NCBI GenBank assembly: GCA_944474755.1
Contig: OX104115.1
Location: 31,294,043-31,358,042 of the forward strand
Length of the DNA stretch: 64,000 nt
From: Limnoperna fortunei
Taxonomy: Eukaryota > Mollusca > Bivalvia > Mytilida > Modiolidae
Reading direction: 5' to 3'
Under the pieces are notes generated by a model that saw only the letters and a program-made list of their open reading frames with translations, did no database searches and had not been told where the DNA came from. A program made the position numbers and the translations under genes. This document shows positions 32,535-44,486 of the stretch, piece after piece (position 1 is the stretch's first letter; each line of letters opens with the position of its first letter).

Positions 32535-34993
32535 TGGAAATTTACCAAAACAAAACATATGTAATACATCATAAATAACTTTATTAATCGGATCATCACA
32601 TAAAACTAGCACATAGGTTTTTAACAAAGTCAACATTTAAAACAAATCATATCATTGGAAGCACTATAATTTATAATTACATTATAAATTGGAGAAACGA
32701 AATGTCAATCACAAAATTTTCGTAGTTACATAAAGGACGTAATCGATGTCTGTTTGGCGAAAAGTCTTTTCTTGAAGTCTCTCTGGATTAGTTTATTTTT
32801 TAGCTTACACAAGAGACTAAGTTCTTCTTCACAGTTTTCTTCAGAGGCAAAAAAATCTTCAAATATGGAAGCTGCCTCAAACACTCGGCTGATAGGTGGA
32901 GGTGGTTTAGTAGTCGAGTCATCATGATCTTCGTCGTCAGCTTTTTCCTCGGTTTCTGAGTTTCTTGTAAACTTAAACTCGCTAATAAGATCTTCATCTG
33001 TGAGTTCCTCGCATGTGGGTACGTCTTGGTCAATGTCGATGTAGTCTTGCATGTTGTTTATGTTAGCAAGTCTGGCGAGTGGGATATCATCATCTGGGTC
33101 GTCGTTGTCACTGGTTTCAGTTGTCGTAGTGTTGTCGTCTGCTATATCGAAGTTGGCATGTCGAAAACAGTTCATAATTGTCGTTGGCGTCACCATACTC
33201 CAAGCTTGTCGCAGGTTTCTTAAAGCGTCTAGAACGGTAATTTGTACTTCTTCATTTTTGTCTGCTGCCTGTAGTTGTCGTGAGATTATTATCTTTCGGT
33301 AGTGACACTTGAGGTTCTTAATGACACCCTGGTCCATCGGTTGGGTATTGCTTGTTGTGTTGGGTGGAAGAAATTCTAGCTTAATAGCTTTTAACCCTTT
33401 GACATTTGGGTGCGCTGGACAATTGTCCACTATCATGCAAATTTTTCTCTTTTGATTGTGCATTTTTTTATCAATAGAATGAAGCCAGTTTTTGAAAATT
33501 TCTGATGTCATCCAGGCTTTTTTATTACTTTCGTATAATGTAGGCAGTGTTTTAACATTTTTAAAGCACCTTGGATTTGCAGATTTACCCAAAACTAGGA
33601 GTGGAAATTTATCAGTACCGGTCATATTTGCGCACACTAACACCGTTAATCGTTCTTTACTACGTTTTCCACCCGAGCAGTCAACTGACTTAAATTCTAA
33701 CGTTTTGTCAGGCAGCAGTTTATAAAATATTGCTGTTTCGTCGGCATTAAAAATATCCTTCGGTGCGTATGTTTTCAAGATATTTTTTAACCGATCTGAC
33801 CATTGAGTCATGTCTGCCGAATTTTGATTTACCGACTTTGATTCACCACAGACTTTCTTAAAAGAAATTCCGTTTCTTTCCTTGAACCTATCTAACCAAC
33901 CACTTGATTGTTTAAAATCTTTAATGTCTAAACTATCGGCGAAAAATTTTGCTTTTTCTAATAAAAGTGGGCCTGATATGGGAATGTCCCTATCTCTCAT
34001 TTGAGTGAACCATTTTAAAAGAATTGTCTCAAGTTCGTCAAAATCTCCTGTTTTCATGTTACGGCGCTTTGATCCGAATTTTTCATAGCCTTCTTTAATT
34101 GTATCGGCTTTCTTTATCCAGCCTGATAATGTATTTTTTGGTACATTAAACATTTTGGCAATTTCTGTCTTAGATAATTGCCCCTTTTCGACTTCTAAAA
34201 TTGCCTGGTATTTTTCTTCTAAAGTTTTCGAATCTAATTTTCGTTTTACTCCTCTCTTCTCTGCTGATCCAGATATCCCCCCGTTGCCGGGTCCTTCTCT
34301 AGATTGCTCAGCATGACTGGTTTTATTCTCCGATCTAGGTATCCCCCCATTGCTGGGTCCTTCCCTAGATTGCTCGGAAACCAGTTTTCTCGTAAACAGA
34401 TTATCTGACATCGCAGTTAAATGACAAGTAAATAATTCCAGCCCTATTTATGTCAAAACATTTTCTCAATATTATTCTTCGCTTGTAGAATTATCTTTAA
34501 ATATAAATTAAAATAAAAATTAAACGTAATTGTTAAAAACATCAAAGTCGTAATTTATTTCTGATTGGAATGTTTTCCTTGTGATTTTTATTATCCGTCA
34601 ATTACTTAATGTTCTTTAATTAGGAAATCAATAATGTAAAATCTGTTTATTGTAAACACTTATCAACAGTCATGACATAATTATCACCTGTTATTTAGTT
34701 GAATTGACCCACTTGTCACTTAATCTTATGGCTTCCGTTATCGGCGTCTTTGTACATGAAGTTTATTATTCTACACCGACGCTAAAATTTGAGTTCGAGT
34801 TATTGATGGTAATTTCCGTAAGTTTACTATGAAAGGGACCATTAAATGAGTTCGAGTTTTCGAGAAATCGGTGTTCGAAAAACCGGGGTTTTTTTTACAT
34901 ACGCATATAGAAAAAAATGACGGGACTTTAAAAACAGTTCGAGAAATCGGTGGTGTTCGAGCCATCCGAGTTCGAGCGACCGAAGTTTTACTG
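32193..34993 (-). mobile_element. Tigger/pogo DNA transposon, 2.8 kb, flanked by TA
   Basis: The termini are inverted: CAGTAGAACTTCGATAACTC on the left (32193, duplicated at 31759) and CAGTAAAACTTCGGTCGCTC reading in from 34993, each bordered by TA (32191-32192 and 34994-34995). TA duplication and CAGT ends are typical of Tc1/mariner-pogo elements. Deleting it restores the run of ...GAGAAAATAATAATAAT found at the ends of the other units, so it landed in the satellite chain. It encodes the transposase at 32726-34411 on the minus strand. Other terminal-type sequences (GTTCGAG...TCGAAC) recur within the last 250 bp of both ends. Confidence 0.92.
32726..34411 (-). CDS. Tigger/pogo-family transposase
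   Basis: Intact 561-codon frame from ATG. Residues 13-54 hold two copies of an EQSREGP.NGGI segment. A psq-type helix-turn-helix lies at about 56-100 (KTEIAKMFNVPKNTLSGWIKK) and a CENP-B-type DNA-binding domain at about 115-185 (SSGWLDRFKERNGI). The DDE domain has D224 (FNADETAIF), D329 (MIVDNCPAH) and D360 (NTQPMDQGVIK), a DD30D arrangement in the Tigger/pogo range. The C-terminus is acidic and then ends in QTSITSFM (554-561), which resembles a PCNA-binding box (Q-x-x-I-x-x-F-F/Y) with a changed last residue; pogo transposase is known to bind PCNA. All catalytic residues are present, so the element may be active. The left inverted terminus is duplicated. Confidence 0.93.
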   Translation of the reverse strand: MSDNLFTRKLVSEQSREGPSNGGIPRSENKTSHAEQSREGPGNGGISGSAEKRGVKRKLDSKTLEEKYQAILEVEKGQLSKTEIAKMFNVPKNTLSGWIKKADTIKEGYEKFGSKRRNMKTGDFDELETILLKWFTQMRDRDIPISGPLLLEKAKFFADSLDIKDFKQSSGWLDRFKERNGISFKKVCGESKSVNQNSADMTQWSDRLKNILKTYAPKDIFNADETAIFYKLLPDKTLEFKSVDCSGGKRSKERLTVLVCANMTGTDKFPLLVLGKSANPRCFKNVKTLPTLYESNKKAWMTSEIFKNWLHSIDKKMHNQKRKICMIVDNCPAHPNVKGLKAIKLEFLPPNTTSNTQPMDQGVIKNLKCHYRKIIISRQLQAADKNEEVQITVLDALRNLRQAWSMVTPTTIMNCFRHANFDIADDNTTTTETSDNDDPDDDIPLARLANINNMQDYIDIDQDVPTCEELTDEDLISEFKFTRNSETEEKADDEDHDDSTTKPPPPISRVFEAASIFEDFFASEENCEEELSLLCKLKNKLIQRDFKKRLFAKQTSITSFM

Positions 34994-35019
34994 TAATAAT
35001 AATAATCAGAACAATTAAA

Positions 35020-36519
35020 GATCAACTGTTCGGTTGAACATTTGAGGGTCTTTCCACATTAATTTTAATTTGTATTACATGATGGCATTTAAAATAATCA
35101 TCTTTTTGCAAAGTGTTATAACTTTGCTATAAATATTTTTAAAAAATATTTTGTATTATTTGCCACAGAATGGCATTCTAAGAGAGATAACTCTTATAAA
35201 AGTATTATACAACTTTTCACGCCATGTCTCAATTTACTAGAAATTATTAATAGAACATTTTAGGACGAAAATAATTTCAATATCTTTAAAAAAGCAAAGG
35301 TCATAAACTAGTACGTGACCTTGACCCATACAAGTTTTGAAGGTCAAAGGGCATGAGTGTCTATGGTGAAGACCCCATGCCTCTATCATTACTAGTTAAT
35401 GAGTAACATGTAAAAAACCAATAAGTTGCATATAAAATGGGAGATAACTCCTATAAAAAATGAAGTCAAATCCTTTCTCTGTAAATGTGAGAAAGTTGCT
35501 CCTTTAAGAGATCAACATTTAGCACTCATATATTTCCCTCTATCATTAATAGTTAATGAGTACCATGTGACAAACCAATCAGTTACATATATAATGGGAG
35601 ATAACTACTATAATATAAAGTCATATCCGTTTACGTCAAACGTAAAAAAGTTGTTACTTTGAAAGGACAACATTTTGTAATCTTTAGTTTCCCTTTATCA
35701 TTAATAGTTAATGAGTAACATGTAAAAAACCAATAAGTTACATATATAATGGGAGATAACTCCTATCAAATGAAGTCAAATCGTTTCCTTGTAAATGTAA
35801 CAAAGTTGCTCCTTTAAGAGGTCAACATTTTGCACTCTTTACTTTCCCTCTTTCATTTATAGTTTATGAGTACCATGTATCAAAACAATCAGTTACATTT
35901 ATAATGGGAGATAACTCCTATAAAATGAAGTCAAATTACTTCGCGCCAAATGTGACAAAGTTGCGTCCTAATAAGACGAACATTTTACTCTCTAAATAGT
36001 GTTTATCTATCTTTTACCGTTTCAGAGGAGTAGCACACACAAGCAAATGTCAAAATTTAGAACGTGACCTTGACCTTTGACCTTGTGTCCATTTTCAAGG
36101 TCAAAGGTCAAGATTATCTATGGTGAAGACCCCAGGACTCTATCTCTTTTAGTTGTTTAGATTTGTTTGAATATCACTTACTAATTTTTTTTAAAGGGAG
36201 ATAACTCCTATAAGAAGTCGTTAGAACCCTTCAATCAATCTGTCCTAAAGTTGAGCAAGGATATAGGATACATTTTGGTAAAGATTTGGTATTGCTATCT
36301 TTTTTGGTTTAAGATAAGTAGCAGGAACAAGCTTTTTAGTAAAAGGGGAGATAACTCTGTAAAGAAAAAAGGGTGCGGTCAGTCAGTGTGAACTGCGAAA
36401 GCGCAATGGGTAACGGACATCATATATAAAATATCAAAGCGACATGTCGCGAAGTGAAAAAAACAGACATCAAAATAAGTTGGCGGAAGAAAAGAGAAAA
36501 TAATAATAATAATAATTAA
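35020..36519 (+). repeat. type-1 unit: leader, about 4 monomers, tail
   Basis: The leader hairpin is at 35020-35043. Monomer cores are at about 35440, 35597, 35750 and 35908. An AGGTCA hairpin lies at 36063-36110, and the tail has CGACATGTCGCGAAG near 36440 and an (AAT)n end. Confidence 0.87.
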
Positions 36520-38799
36520 AGATCAACTGTTCGGTTGAACATTTGAGGGTCTTTCCTTATTAATTTTCATTTTGTATTACATGATGACATTTAAAATAAT
36601 CATCCTTTTGCAAAATGTTATAACTTTGCTATAAATATTTAAAATAGAAATTATTTTATATTATTTGCTACAGATTGGCATTCTAAGAGACATAACTCTT
36701 ATAAAAGTTTTATACAACTTTTAACGCCATGTCTTTATTTACTCGTAATTATTAATAGAACATTTTAAGACGAAAATAATTTCAATATTTTTAAAAATAG
36801 CAAAGGTCAAAAACTAGTACGTGACCTTGACCCATACAAATTTTCAAGGTCAAGGACATGAGGGTCTATGGTGAAGACCCCATGCCTCTATCATTAATAG
36901 TTAATGAGTAACATGTGAAAAACCAATAAGTTACATATATAATGGGAGATAACTCCTATAAAATGAAGTTAAATCCTTTTCCTACAAATGTGAGAAAGTT
37001 GTTCCTTTAAGAGATCAACATTTTGCACTCTTTAGTTTCCCTCTATCATTAATAGTTAATGAGTACCATTTGAAAAACCAATCAGTTACATATATAATGG
37101 GAGATAACTCCTATAAAATGAAGTCAAATCCTTTCTCTATAAATGTAACAAAGTTGCTCCTTTAACAGACCAACATTTTGCACTCTTTCGTTTCCCTTTA
37201 TCATTAATAGTTAATGCGTAACATGTAAAAAACCAATAAGTTACATATATAATAGGAGATAACTCCTATAAAATGAAGTCAAATCCTTTCCCCATAAAAG
37301 TAACAAAGTTGCTCCTTTAAGAGACCAACATTTTGCACTCTTTCGTTTTCGTTTATCATTAATAGTTAATGAGTAACATGTAAAAAAAACCAATAATATA
37401 CATATATAATGGGAGATAACTCCTATAAAATGTAGTCAAATCCTTTACCTGTAAATGTAACAAAGTTGCTCCTTAAAGAGATCTACATTTTGCACTCTTT
37501 AGTTTCCCTCTATCGTTAATAGTTAATGAATACCATGCGAAAAACCAATCAGTTACATATATAATGGGAGATAACTCCTATAAAATGAAGTCAAATCCTT
37601 TCCCTGTAAATGTAACAAAGTTGCTCCTGTAAAAGACCAACATTTTGCACTCATTACTTTCCCTTTATCATTAATAGCTAATGAGTTACATGTTAAAAAC
37701 TAATAAATAACATATATAATGGGAGATAACTCCTATAAAATGAAATCAAATCCTTTACCTGTAAATGTAACAAAGTTGATCCTTTAAGAGATCAACATTT
37801 TGCACTCTTTACTTTCCCTCTATCATTAATAGTTAATGAGAACCATGTGAAAAACCAATCATTTACATATATAATGGGAGATAACTCCTATAAAATGAAG
37901 TCAAATCCTTTCCCTATAAATGTAACAAAGTTGCTGCTTTAAGAGACCAACAGTTTGCACTCTTTTGTTTCATTTTATCATTAATGGTTAATGAGTAACA
38001 TGTAAAAAACCACTAAGTTATATATATAATGGGAGATAACTCCTATAAAATGAAGTCAAATCCTTTACCTGTAAATGTAACAAAGTTGCTCATTTAAGAG
38101 GTCAACATTTTGCACTCTTTAGTTTCCCTCTATCATTAATAGTTAATGAGTACCATGTGAAAAACCAATCAGTTACATATACAATGGGAGATAACTCTAT
38201 AAAATGAAGTCAAATTACTTTGCTCCAAATGTGACAAAGTTGCGTCTTAATAAGAGGAACATTTTACTCTCAATAAGTGTTTATCTATCTTTTACCGTTT
38301 CAGAGGAGTAGCGCACACAAGCAAAAGTCAAAATTTAGAACGTGACCTTGACCTTTGACCTTGTGTCCATTTTAAAGGTCAAAGATCAAGATGATCTATG
38401 GTGAAGACCCCTGGCCTCTATCTCTTTTAGTTGTTGAGATTTGTTTGAATATCACTTACTACTTTTATCTAAAGGGAGATAACTCCTATAAGATGTCGTC
38501 ACAACCCTTCAATCAATCTGTCCCAAAGTTGCGCAAGGATATAGGACACATTTTGGTAAAGGTTTGGTATTGCTATCTTTTTTGGTTTAGGAGGAGTAGC
38601 ATGAACAAGATTTTTAGTAAAAGGGGAGATAACTCCTTAAAGGGAAAGGGTGCGGTCAGTCAGGGTGAACTGCGAAAGCGCAATGTGTAACCGATATCAG
38701 ATATAAAATATCAAAGCGACATGTCGCAAAGTGAAAAAACCAGACACCGAAATAAGTTGGCGGAAGAAAAGAGAAAAGAATAATAATAATAATAAATTT
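36520..38799 (+). repeat. type-1 unit: leader, about 9 monomers, tail
   Basis: The leader is at 36520. Cores lie at about 36945, 37100, 37253, 37411, 37568, 37724, 37875, 38031 and 38187, that is every 150-158 bp. Monomers tend to alternate between a form with GAGTACCATG...CAATCAGTT and one with GAGTAACATG...CAATAAGTT. The tail has the AGGTCA hairpin (38340-38390) and ends in (AAT)n. Confidence 0.9.
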
Positions 38800-40243
38800 A
38801 GGTTCAATCGTTCTAAAGAACGATTAATAGGCTTTCCACTTCAAAAGATGACCTTAAATAAATGACCTTGAAACTAAAAAGCTAAGAAACATACGTAATT
38901 TGTCTATAGCAAATAATAAGAACAAAAATTATTAAAAAACTATTTAGATATCTTTAAAAATAAGAAAGGTCATTGAATAGGACGTAAGAAAACTTGAATG
39001 ACCTTGACAACTGATCTTTTAATCTACGTAAATATTACTTATAGACAATAGCATTAAAAGAAGAAGCCATTCAAAATCAAAGCACCATAAAAAAGATTTA
39101 AAAATGACTTTGACCTTGACTTTTACAGCATGACCTTGACCATGCTGAAGGTCAATAGTGATCAACATTGAAGATTTTATGCCAATATCTCTTATAGTCA
39201 TTGAGATATGACTACTTATAATATATACAAAAAATTAGAAAATGACCTTGACCTTTGACCTTGTATTGTTTTCAAGGTCAAGGGTCCTAATGATCCAGAT
39301 TGAAGACCCCATGCCTCTTCTATCAATAGTTGATAAGTAATTAATGAAAAAATACTAATCAATGGTTGTAATGGGAGATAACTCCTATAAGATAAAGCCG
39401 GATCCTTTCCCTCTAAATAGAAAAAAGTTGCGCCTTTATGAGACCAACATTTTATCCTTTATAACTTATAGCCTATCTTTTACCGTTTCAAAGTAATAGC
39501 GATAACAAGACAATGCCAAAATTTCAAACGTGACCTTGACCTTTGACCTTGTGTCCATTTTCAAGGTCAAGGTCAATGATGACCAATGATATAAGGTTTC
39601 ATATATATATCTGTTATAGTTACTGAGATATAGTGATATAATACAATTCACAATAAATTTTATTGGTCTAGGGGAGATAACTCTTATAAAAATGTCAAAT
39701 AAAAAAGGTGACGATTCAAGATCTTAATATGATACACATTTTGGTAAAGGTTTCAGTTCTCTATCTATTATAGTAAAGGAGGAGATCTGCACACAACACA
39801 ATGTCAAAAATTATAACTTGACCTTGACCTTTTACCTTGTGACCTTTTTCAAGGTCAATGATGACCAACTGTGAAATATCTAGTCTCTATCACCTCTGCT
39901 TAATGAGTTATAATGGTACAAAATGTACCTCCAATAAATAAGGGGAAATAACTCCTACAAGGAGTCGTCAAAATACTTTGTGCGATATGTAACAAATTGT
40001 CGCAATCCATAGCTGACCATTTTGCAACAACTTTTATTAAGAAATCTTTTACGGTTTCATAGTTTATCTGCACACAAGCTTTTCTGTAACAGGGGAGATA
40101 ACTCCATAAAGAACAAGTGTTCGGTGTGACAGGGTCAACTGCGAAAGCATAATGTCTCATACATCCATAGTACAAAATGTCTTTACGACATGTCGCGAAA
40201 CAAAATTTATAATGGGAAAAGAAAACTTGGCGGAAAAAAAAAT
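38800..40243 (+). repeat. type-2 unit: leader hairpin and three ~290-bp modules
   Basis: The leader hairpin at 38806-38825 is a perfect 9-bp stem (AATCGTTCT/AGAACGATT) followed by AGGCTTTCCACTT. Three AGGTCA hairpins at about 39241, 39533 and 39822 are each followed by a monomer-like block with a GGGAGATAACTC core. The tail has a CATGTCGCGAAACAAAATTT block and GGCGG. Confidence 0.85.
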
Positions 40244-41364
40244 AAGTTCATTGGTTCTACCGAACAAATGATAGGCTTTCCACTTATCGCAAAAATGACC
40301 TTGACATTGACTCTGGTTTATGGAAATTGGCTTTTCTTTTCAAAATAAACAAACGAAAGAAAAAACCATTCGGCTATCTTTCGACATAAAAAAGGTTAAA
40401 AAATAGGACGTTAATTGACATAAATGCCCTTGACCAGCAAGTTTTTGATATTTCATACTTTATGCTTTAAAAACAAAGCATTTATTAAGATTTTCCATTT
40501 TATTTACACGAAAAAGCAGAATTTCCAAAAAATATGTTTTGACCTTGACTTCTCTAAATATGACCTTGACCATGCTTAGGGTCAATAAAGAACAATAAAG
40601 GACAAACTGTGAAGATCATATGTCAATATGTCGTATAATGATGAAGAAATGACTATTTTTCATAAATACAAAAATGTATAAGATGACCTTGACCTTTGAC
40701 CATGGTTTTATTTTCAAGGTCAAAGGTCATACTGGTCTATAGTGAAGACCCAATGCCTCTACTATCAATGGTTGATAAGTAATTAATGAAACCTAATTAT
40801 CAGTGATTGTAATGGGGGATAACTCCTATAAGATTAAGTCGGATCCTTTCCCTTCAAATGTAAAAAAGTTGCGCCTTTATGAGACCAACATTTTATCCAT
40901 TTCAACTTATAGCCTATCTTTTACCGTTTCAATGAAATAGCGATGACAAGACAATGTCAAAATTTCAAACGTGACATTGACCTTTGACCTTGTGTCCATT
41001 TTCAAGGTCAAGGTCAATGATGACTAATGATATTAGGTTTCATATAAATATCTGTTATAGTAACTGAGATTTATTGATGTAATGTAATTCACAATATATT
41101 TAATTGGTCTAGGGGAGATAACTCTTATAAAAATGTCAAATAAAAAAAGTGACGATTCAAGATCTTAATATGATACACATTTTGGTAAAGGTTTTAGTTC
41201 TCTATCTATTATAGTAAAGGAGGAGATCTGCACACAACAAAGGGTCAAAAATTAGAACATGACCTTGACCTTTGACCTTGTGACCTTTTTCAAGGTCAAG
41301 GTCAATGATGACCAACTGTGAAATATCTAGTCTCTGTCACCTCTGGTTCATGAATAATAAATAT
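40244..41364 (+). repeat. type-3 unit, tail missing
   Basis: Leader TTCATTGGTTCTACCGAACA followed by GGCTTTCCACTTATCGC, then the modules. The unit stops inside the CACCTCTGGTTCATGA block and passes straight to the next leader, so its end block is deleted. Confidence 0.8.
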
Positions 41365-42934
41365 AAGTTTATTGGTTCTACCGAACAAATGAGAGGCTTT
41401 CCACTTATTGCAAGAACGACCATGGCCTTGACTTTGGTTTTATGGAAATTGACTTTTCTTTTCAAAATAAACAAACGAAAGAAAAAACTATTCGGCTATC
41501 TTTCGAAATAAAAAAGGTACAAAAATAGGACGTTAATTGACATAAATGCCCTTGACCAGAAAGTTTTTGATATTTGCATACTTAATGCTTTAAAAACAAA
41601 GCATTTATTAAGATTAACCATTTCATTTACACGAAAAAGCTGAATTTCCGAAAAATATGTTTTGACCTTGACTTGTGTCAATATGACCTTGACCATGCTG
41701 AGGGTCAATAAAGGACAAACAGTAAAGATCCCATGTCAATATGTCGTATAATTATGAAGAAATGACTATTTATCATAAATACCAAAATTTATAAGATGAC
41801 CTTGACCTTTGACCTTGTTTCTATTTTCAAGGTCAAGGGTCATACTGGTCTATAGTGAAGACCCAATGCCTCTACTATCAATAGTTGATAAGTAATTAAT
41901 CAAAACCTAATTATCAGTGATTGTAATGGGGGATAACTCCTATAAGATGAAGTCGGATCCTTTCCCTCTAAATGTAAAATAGTTGCGCCTTGACGAGAGC
42001 AACATTTTATCCATTATAACTTATTGCCTATCTTTTACCGTTTCAAAGGAATAGCAATGACATGACAATGTCAAAATTTCAAACATGACCTTGACCTTTG
42101 ACCTTGTGTCCATTTTCAAGGTCAAGGTCAATGATGACTAATTATATAAGGTTTTATATAAATATCTGTTATAGTAACTGAGATATAGTGATATAATACA
42201 ATTCACAATACATTTTATTAGTCTAGGGGAGATAACTCTTATAAAAATGTCAAATAAAAAAAAGTGACGATTCAAGATCTCAATATGATACACATTTTGG
42301 TAAAGGTTTCAGTTCTCTATCTATTATAGTAAAGGAGGAGATCTGCACACAACAAAGGGTCAAAAATTAGAACATGACCTTGACCTTTGACCTTGTGACC
42401 TTTTTCAAGGTCAAGGTCAATGATGACCAACTGTGAAATATCTAGTCTATATCACCTCTGGTTCATGAGTTACAATGGTACAAATTGTACTTCCAATAAA
42501 TAAGGGGAAATAACTCCTACAAGGAGTCGTCAAAATACTTTGCGCAATATGTAACAAATTGTCGCAATCCATAGCTGACCATTTTGCAACAACTTTTATT
42601 GCGAAATCTTTTACGGTTTCATAGTTTATCTGCACACAAGCTTTTCTGTAACAGGGGAAATAACTCCGTAAAGACCAAGTGTTCGGTGTGAAAGGGTCAA
42701 CTGCGAAAGCGTAATGTCTTATACATCCATAGTACAAAATGTCTTTACGACATGTCGCGAAACAAAATTTATAATGGGAAAAGAAAACTTGGCGGAAAAA
42801 AATAAGAATAATAATAATAAGAAACAGAAGAATAACAAGAAGGCTTTCCTCTGGAAAGTGGAAAGCCTTCATAATAAGAAACAGACAAAATGCAATAAGT
42901 CTTTCCACTGGAAAGTGGAAAGCCTTAATAATTA
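41365..42934 (+). repeat. type-3 unit, complete, ending in two palindromes
   Basis: The leader is at 41365. AGGTCA hairpins lie at about 41796, 42085 and 42374. The end block with CATGTCGCGAAAC is near 42750, followed by (AAT)n and the ~30-bp palindromes at 42841 and 42897. Confidence 0.85.
42839..42926. repeat. paired ~30-bp palindromes
   Basis: AAGGCTTTCC..GGAAAGCCTT at 42841 (one arm base changed) and AAGTCTTTCCAC..GTGGAAAGCCTT at 42897, separated by a TAATAAGAAACAGACAAAATGC spacer. The same pair layout recurs near 44108/44166, 46374/46431, 47653/47712, 49888/49945 and 54374/54430. Single copies lie near 56077 and 60857. Confidence 0.85.
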
Positions 42935-44375
42935 AAGTTCATTGGTTCTACCGAACAAATGAGAGGCTTTCCACTTATCGCAAAAATGACCTTGACATTG
43001 ACTTTGGTTTATGGATATTGACTTTTCTTTTCAAAATAAACAAACGAAAGAAAAAACCATTCGGCTATCTTTCGAAATAAAAAAGGTAAAAAAAATAGGA
43101 CGTTAATTGACAAAAATGCCCTTGACCAGAAAGTTTTTGATATTTTCATACTTAATGCTTTAAAAACAAAGCATTTATTAAGATTCACCATTTTATTTAC
43201 ACGAAAAAGCAGAATTTTCGAAAATATGTTTTTGACCTTGACTTCTGTCAATATGACCTTGACCATGCTGAGGGTCAATAAAGGACAAACAGTGAAGATC
43301 CTATGTCAATATGTCTTATAATTATGAAGAAATGACTATTTATCATAAATACCAAAATTTATAAGATGACCTTGACCTTTGACCTTCTTTCTATTTTCAA
43401 GGTCAAGGGACATACTGGTCTATAGTGAAGACCCAATGCCTCTACTATCAATAGTTGATAAGTAATTAATGAAAACCTAATTATCAGTGATTGTAATGGG
43501 GGATAACTCCTATAAGATGACGTCGGATCCTTTCCCGTCAATGCAAAAAGTTGCGCCTTAATGAGACCAACATTTTATCCATTATAACTTATAGCTTATC
43601 TTTTACCGTTTCAATGCAATAGCGATGACAAGACAATGTCAAAATTTCAAACGTGACCTTGACCTTTGACCTTGTGTCCATTTTCAAGGTCAAGGTCAAT
43701 GATGACCAACTGTGAAATATCTAGTCTCTATCAACTCTGGTTCATGAGTTACAATGGTACAAATTGTACTTCCAATAAATAACTCCAACAAGGAATTGTC
43801 AAAATACTTTGCGCGATATGTAACAAATTGTCGCAATCAATAGCTGACCATTTTGCAACAACTTTTATTGCAAAATCTTTTACGGTTTCAAAGTTTGTCT
43901 GTACAAAAGCTTTTTTATTTCAAGGGAAATAACTCCGTAAATAAAAAGTGTTCGGTGTGACAGGGTTAACTGCGAAAGCGTAATGTCTCGTACATCCATA
44001 GTACAAAATGTCTTTACGACATGTCGCGAAACAAAATTTATAATGGGAAAAGAAAACTTGGCGGAAAAAATTAGAATAATAATAATAAGAAACAGAAGAA
44101 TAACAAGAAGGCTTTCCACTGGAAAGTGGAAAGCCTTAATAATAATAAGAAACAGAAGAATAACAGTAAGGCATTCCACTCGGAAGTGGAAAGCCTTAAT
44201 AATATAGGTTCATTTGTGACTTCGCCACAAATAATCATGGCTTACCACTTCCATCGACATTTTTTCACCGCGGCGTAAAAAAATTTCAGTTTTTTTTGCT
44301 TTTTTCTATATAAAAATCCATAACTGCATAAAATATACGTGAAACGTAGCAGAAAACAATGCAAAAATCACATGT

Positions 44376-44486
44376 CACATGCTAGGCTCGAACCGACGAT
44401 GTCAGTCTTGCGAGCCCATCGTTGTTTTTTTTTTTATCTTTATTAACGAGCCCATCGTTGTTACCACTGGACCACGGAAGCCGATG
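44376..44486 (-). repeat. tRNA-like SINE head or tRNA pseudogene, interrupted
   Basis: Minus-strand reading has an A box TGGTCCAGTGG and a B box GGTTCGAGCCT at tRNA-like spacing in the uninterrupted copy (47924-48000). Here 36 bp (a 23-bp insert plus 13-bp target duplication) split it. The acceptor stem does not pair, so it is not a functional tRNA. Confidence 0.65.
44425..44447 (-). mobile_element. 23-bp retroinsertion with poly(A) and 13-bp duplication
   Basis: On the minus strand the insert reads GTTAATAAAGAT followed by about 11 A. GAGCCCATCGTTG is duplicated at 44412-44424 and 44448-44460. Unit B lacks the insert and has one copy of the 13-mer. Confidence 0.85.

Noticed and set aside
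44376..44486. Functional tRNA gene on the minus strand
   Set aside because: Acceptor stem ends do not pair and this copy is split by an insertion; the twin copy also lacks a paired acceptor stem.
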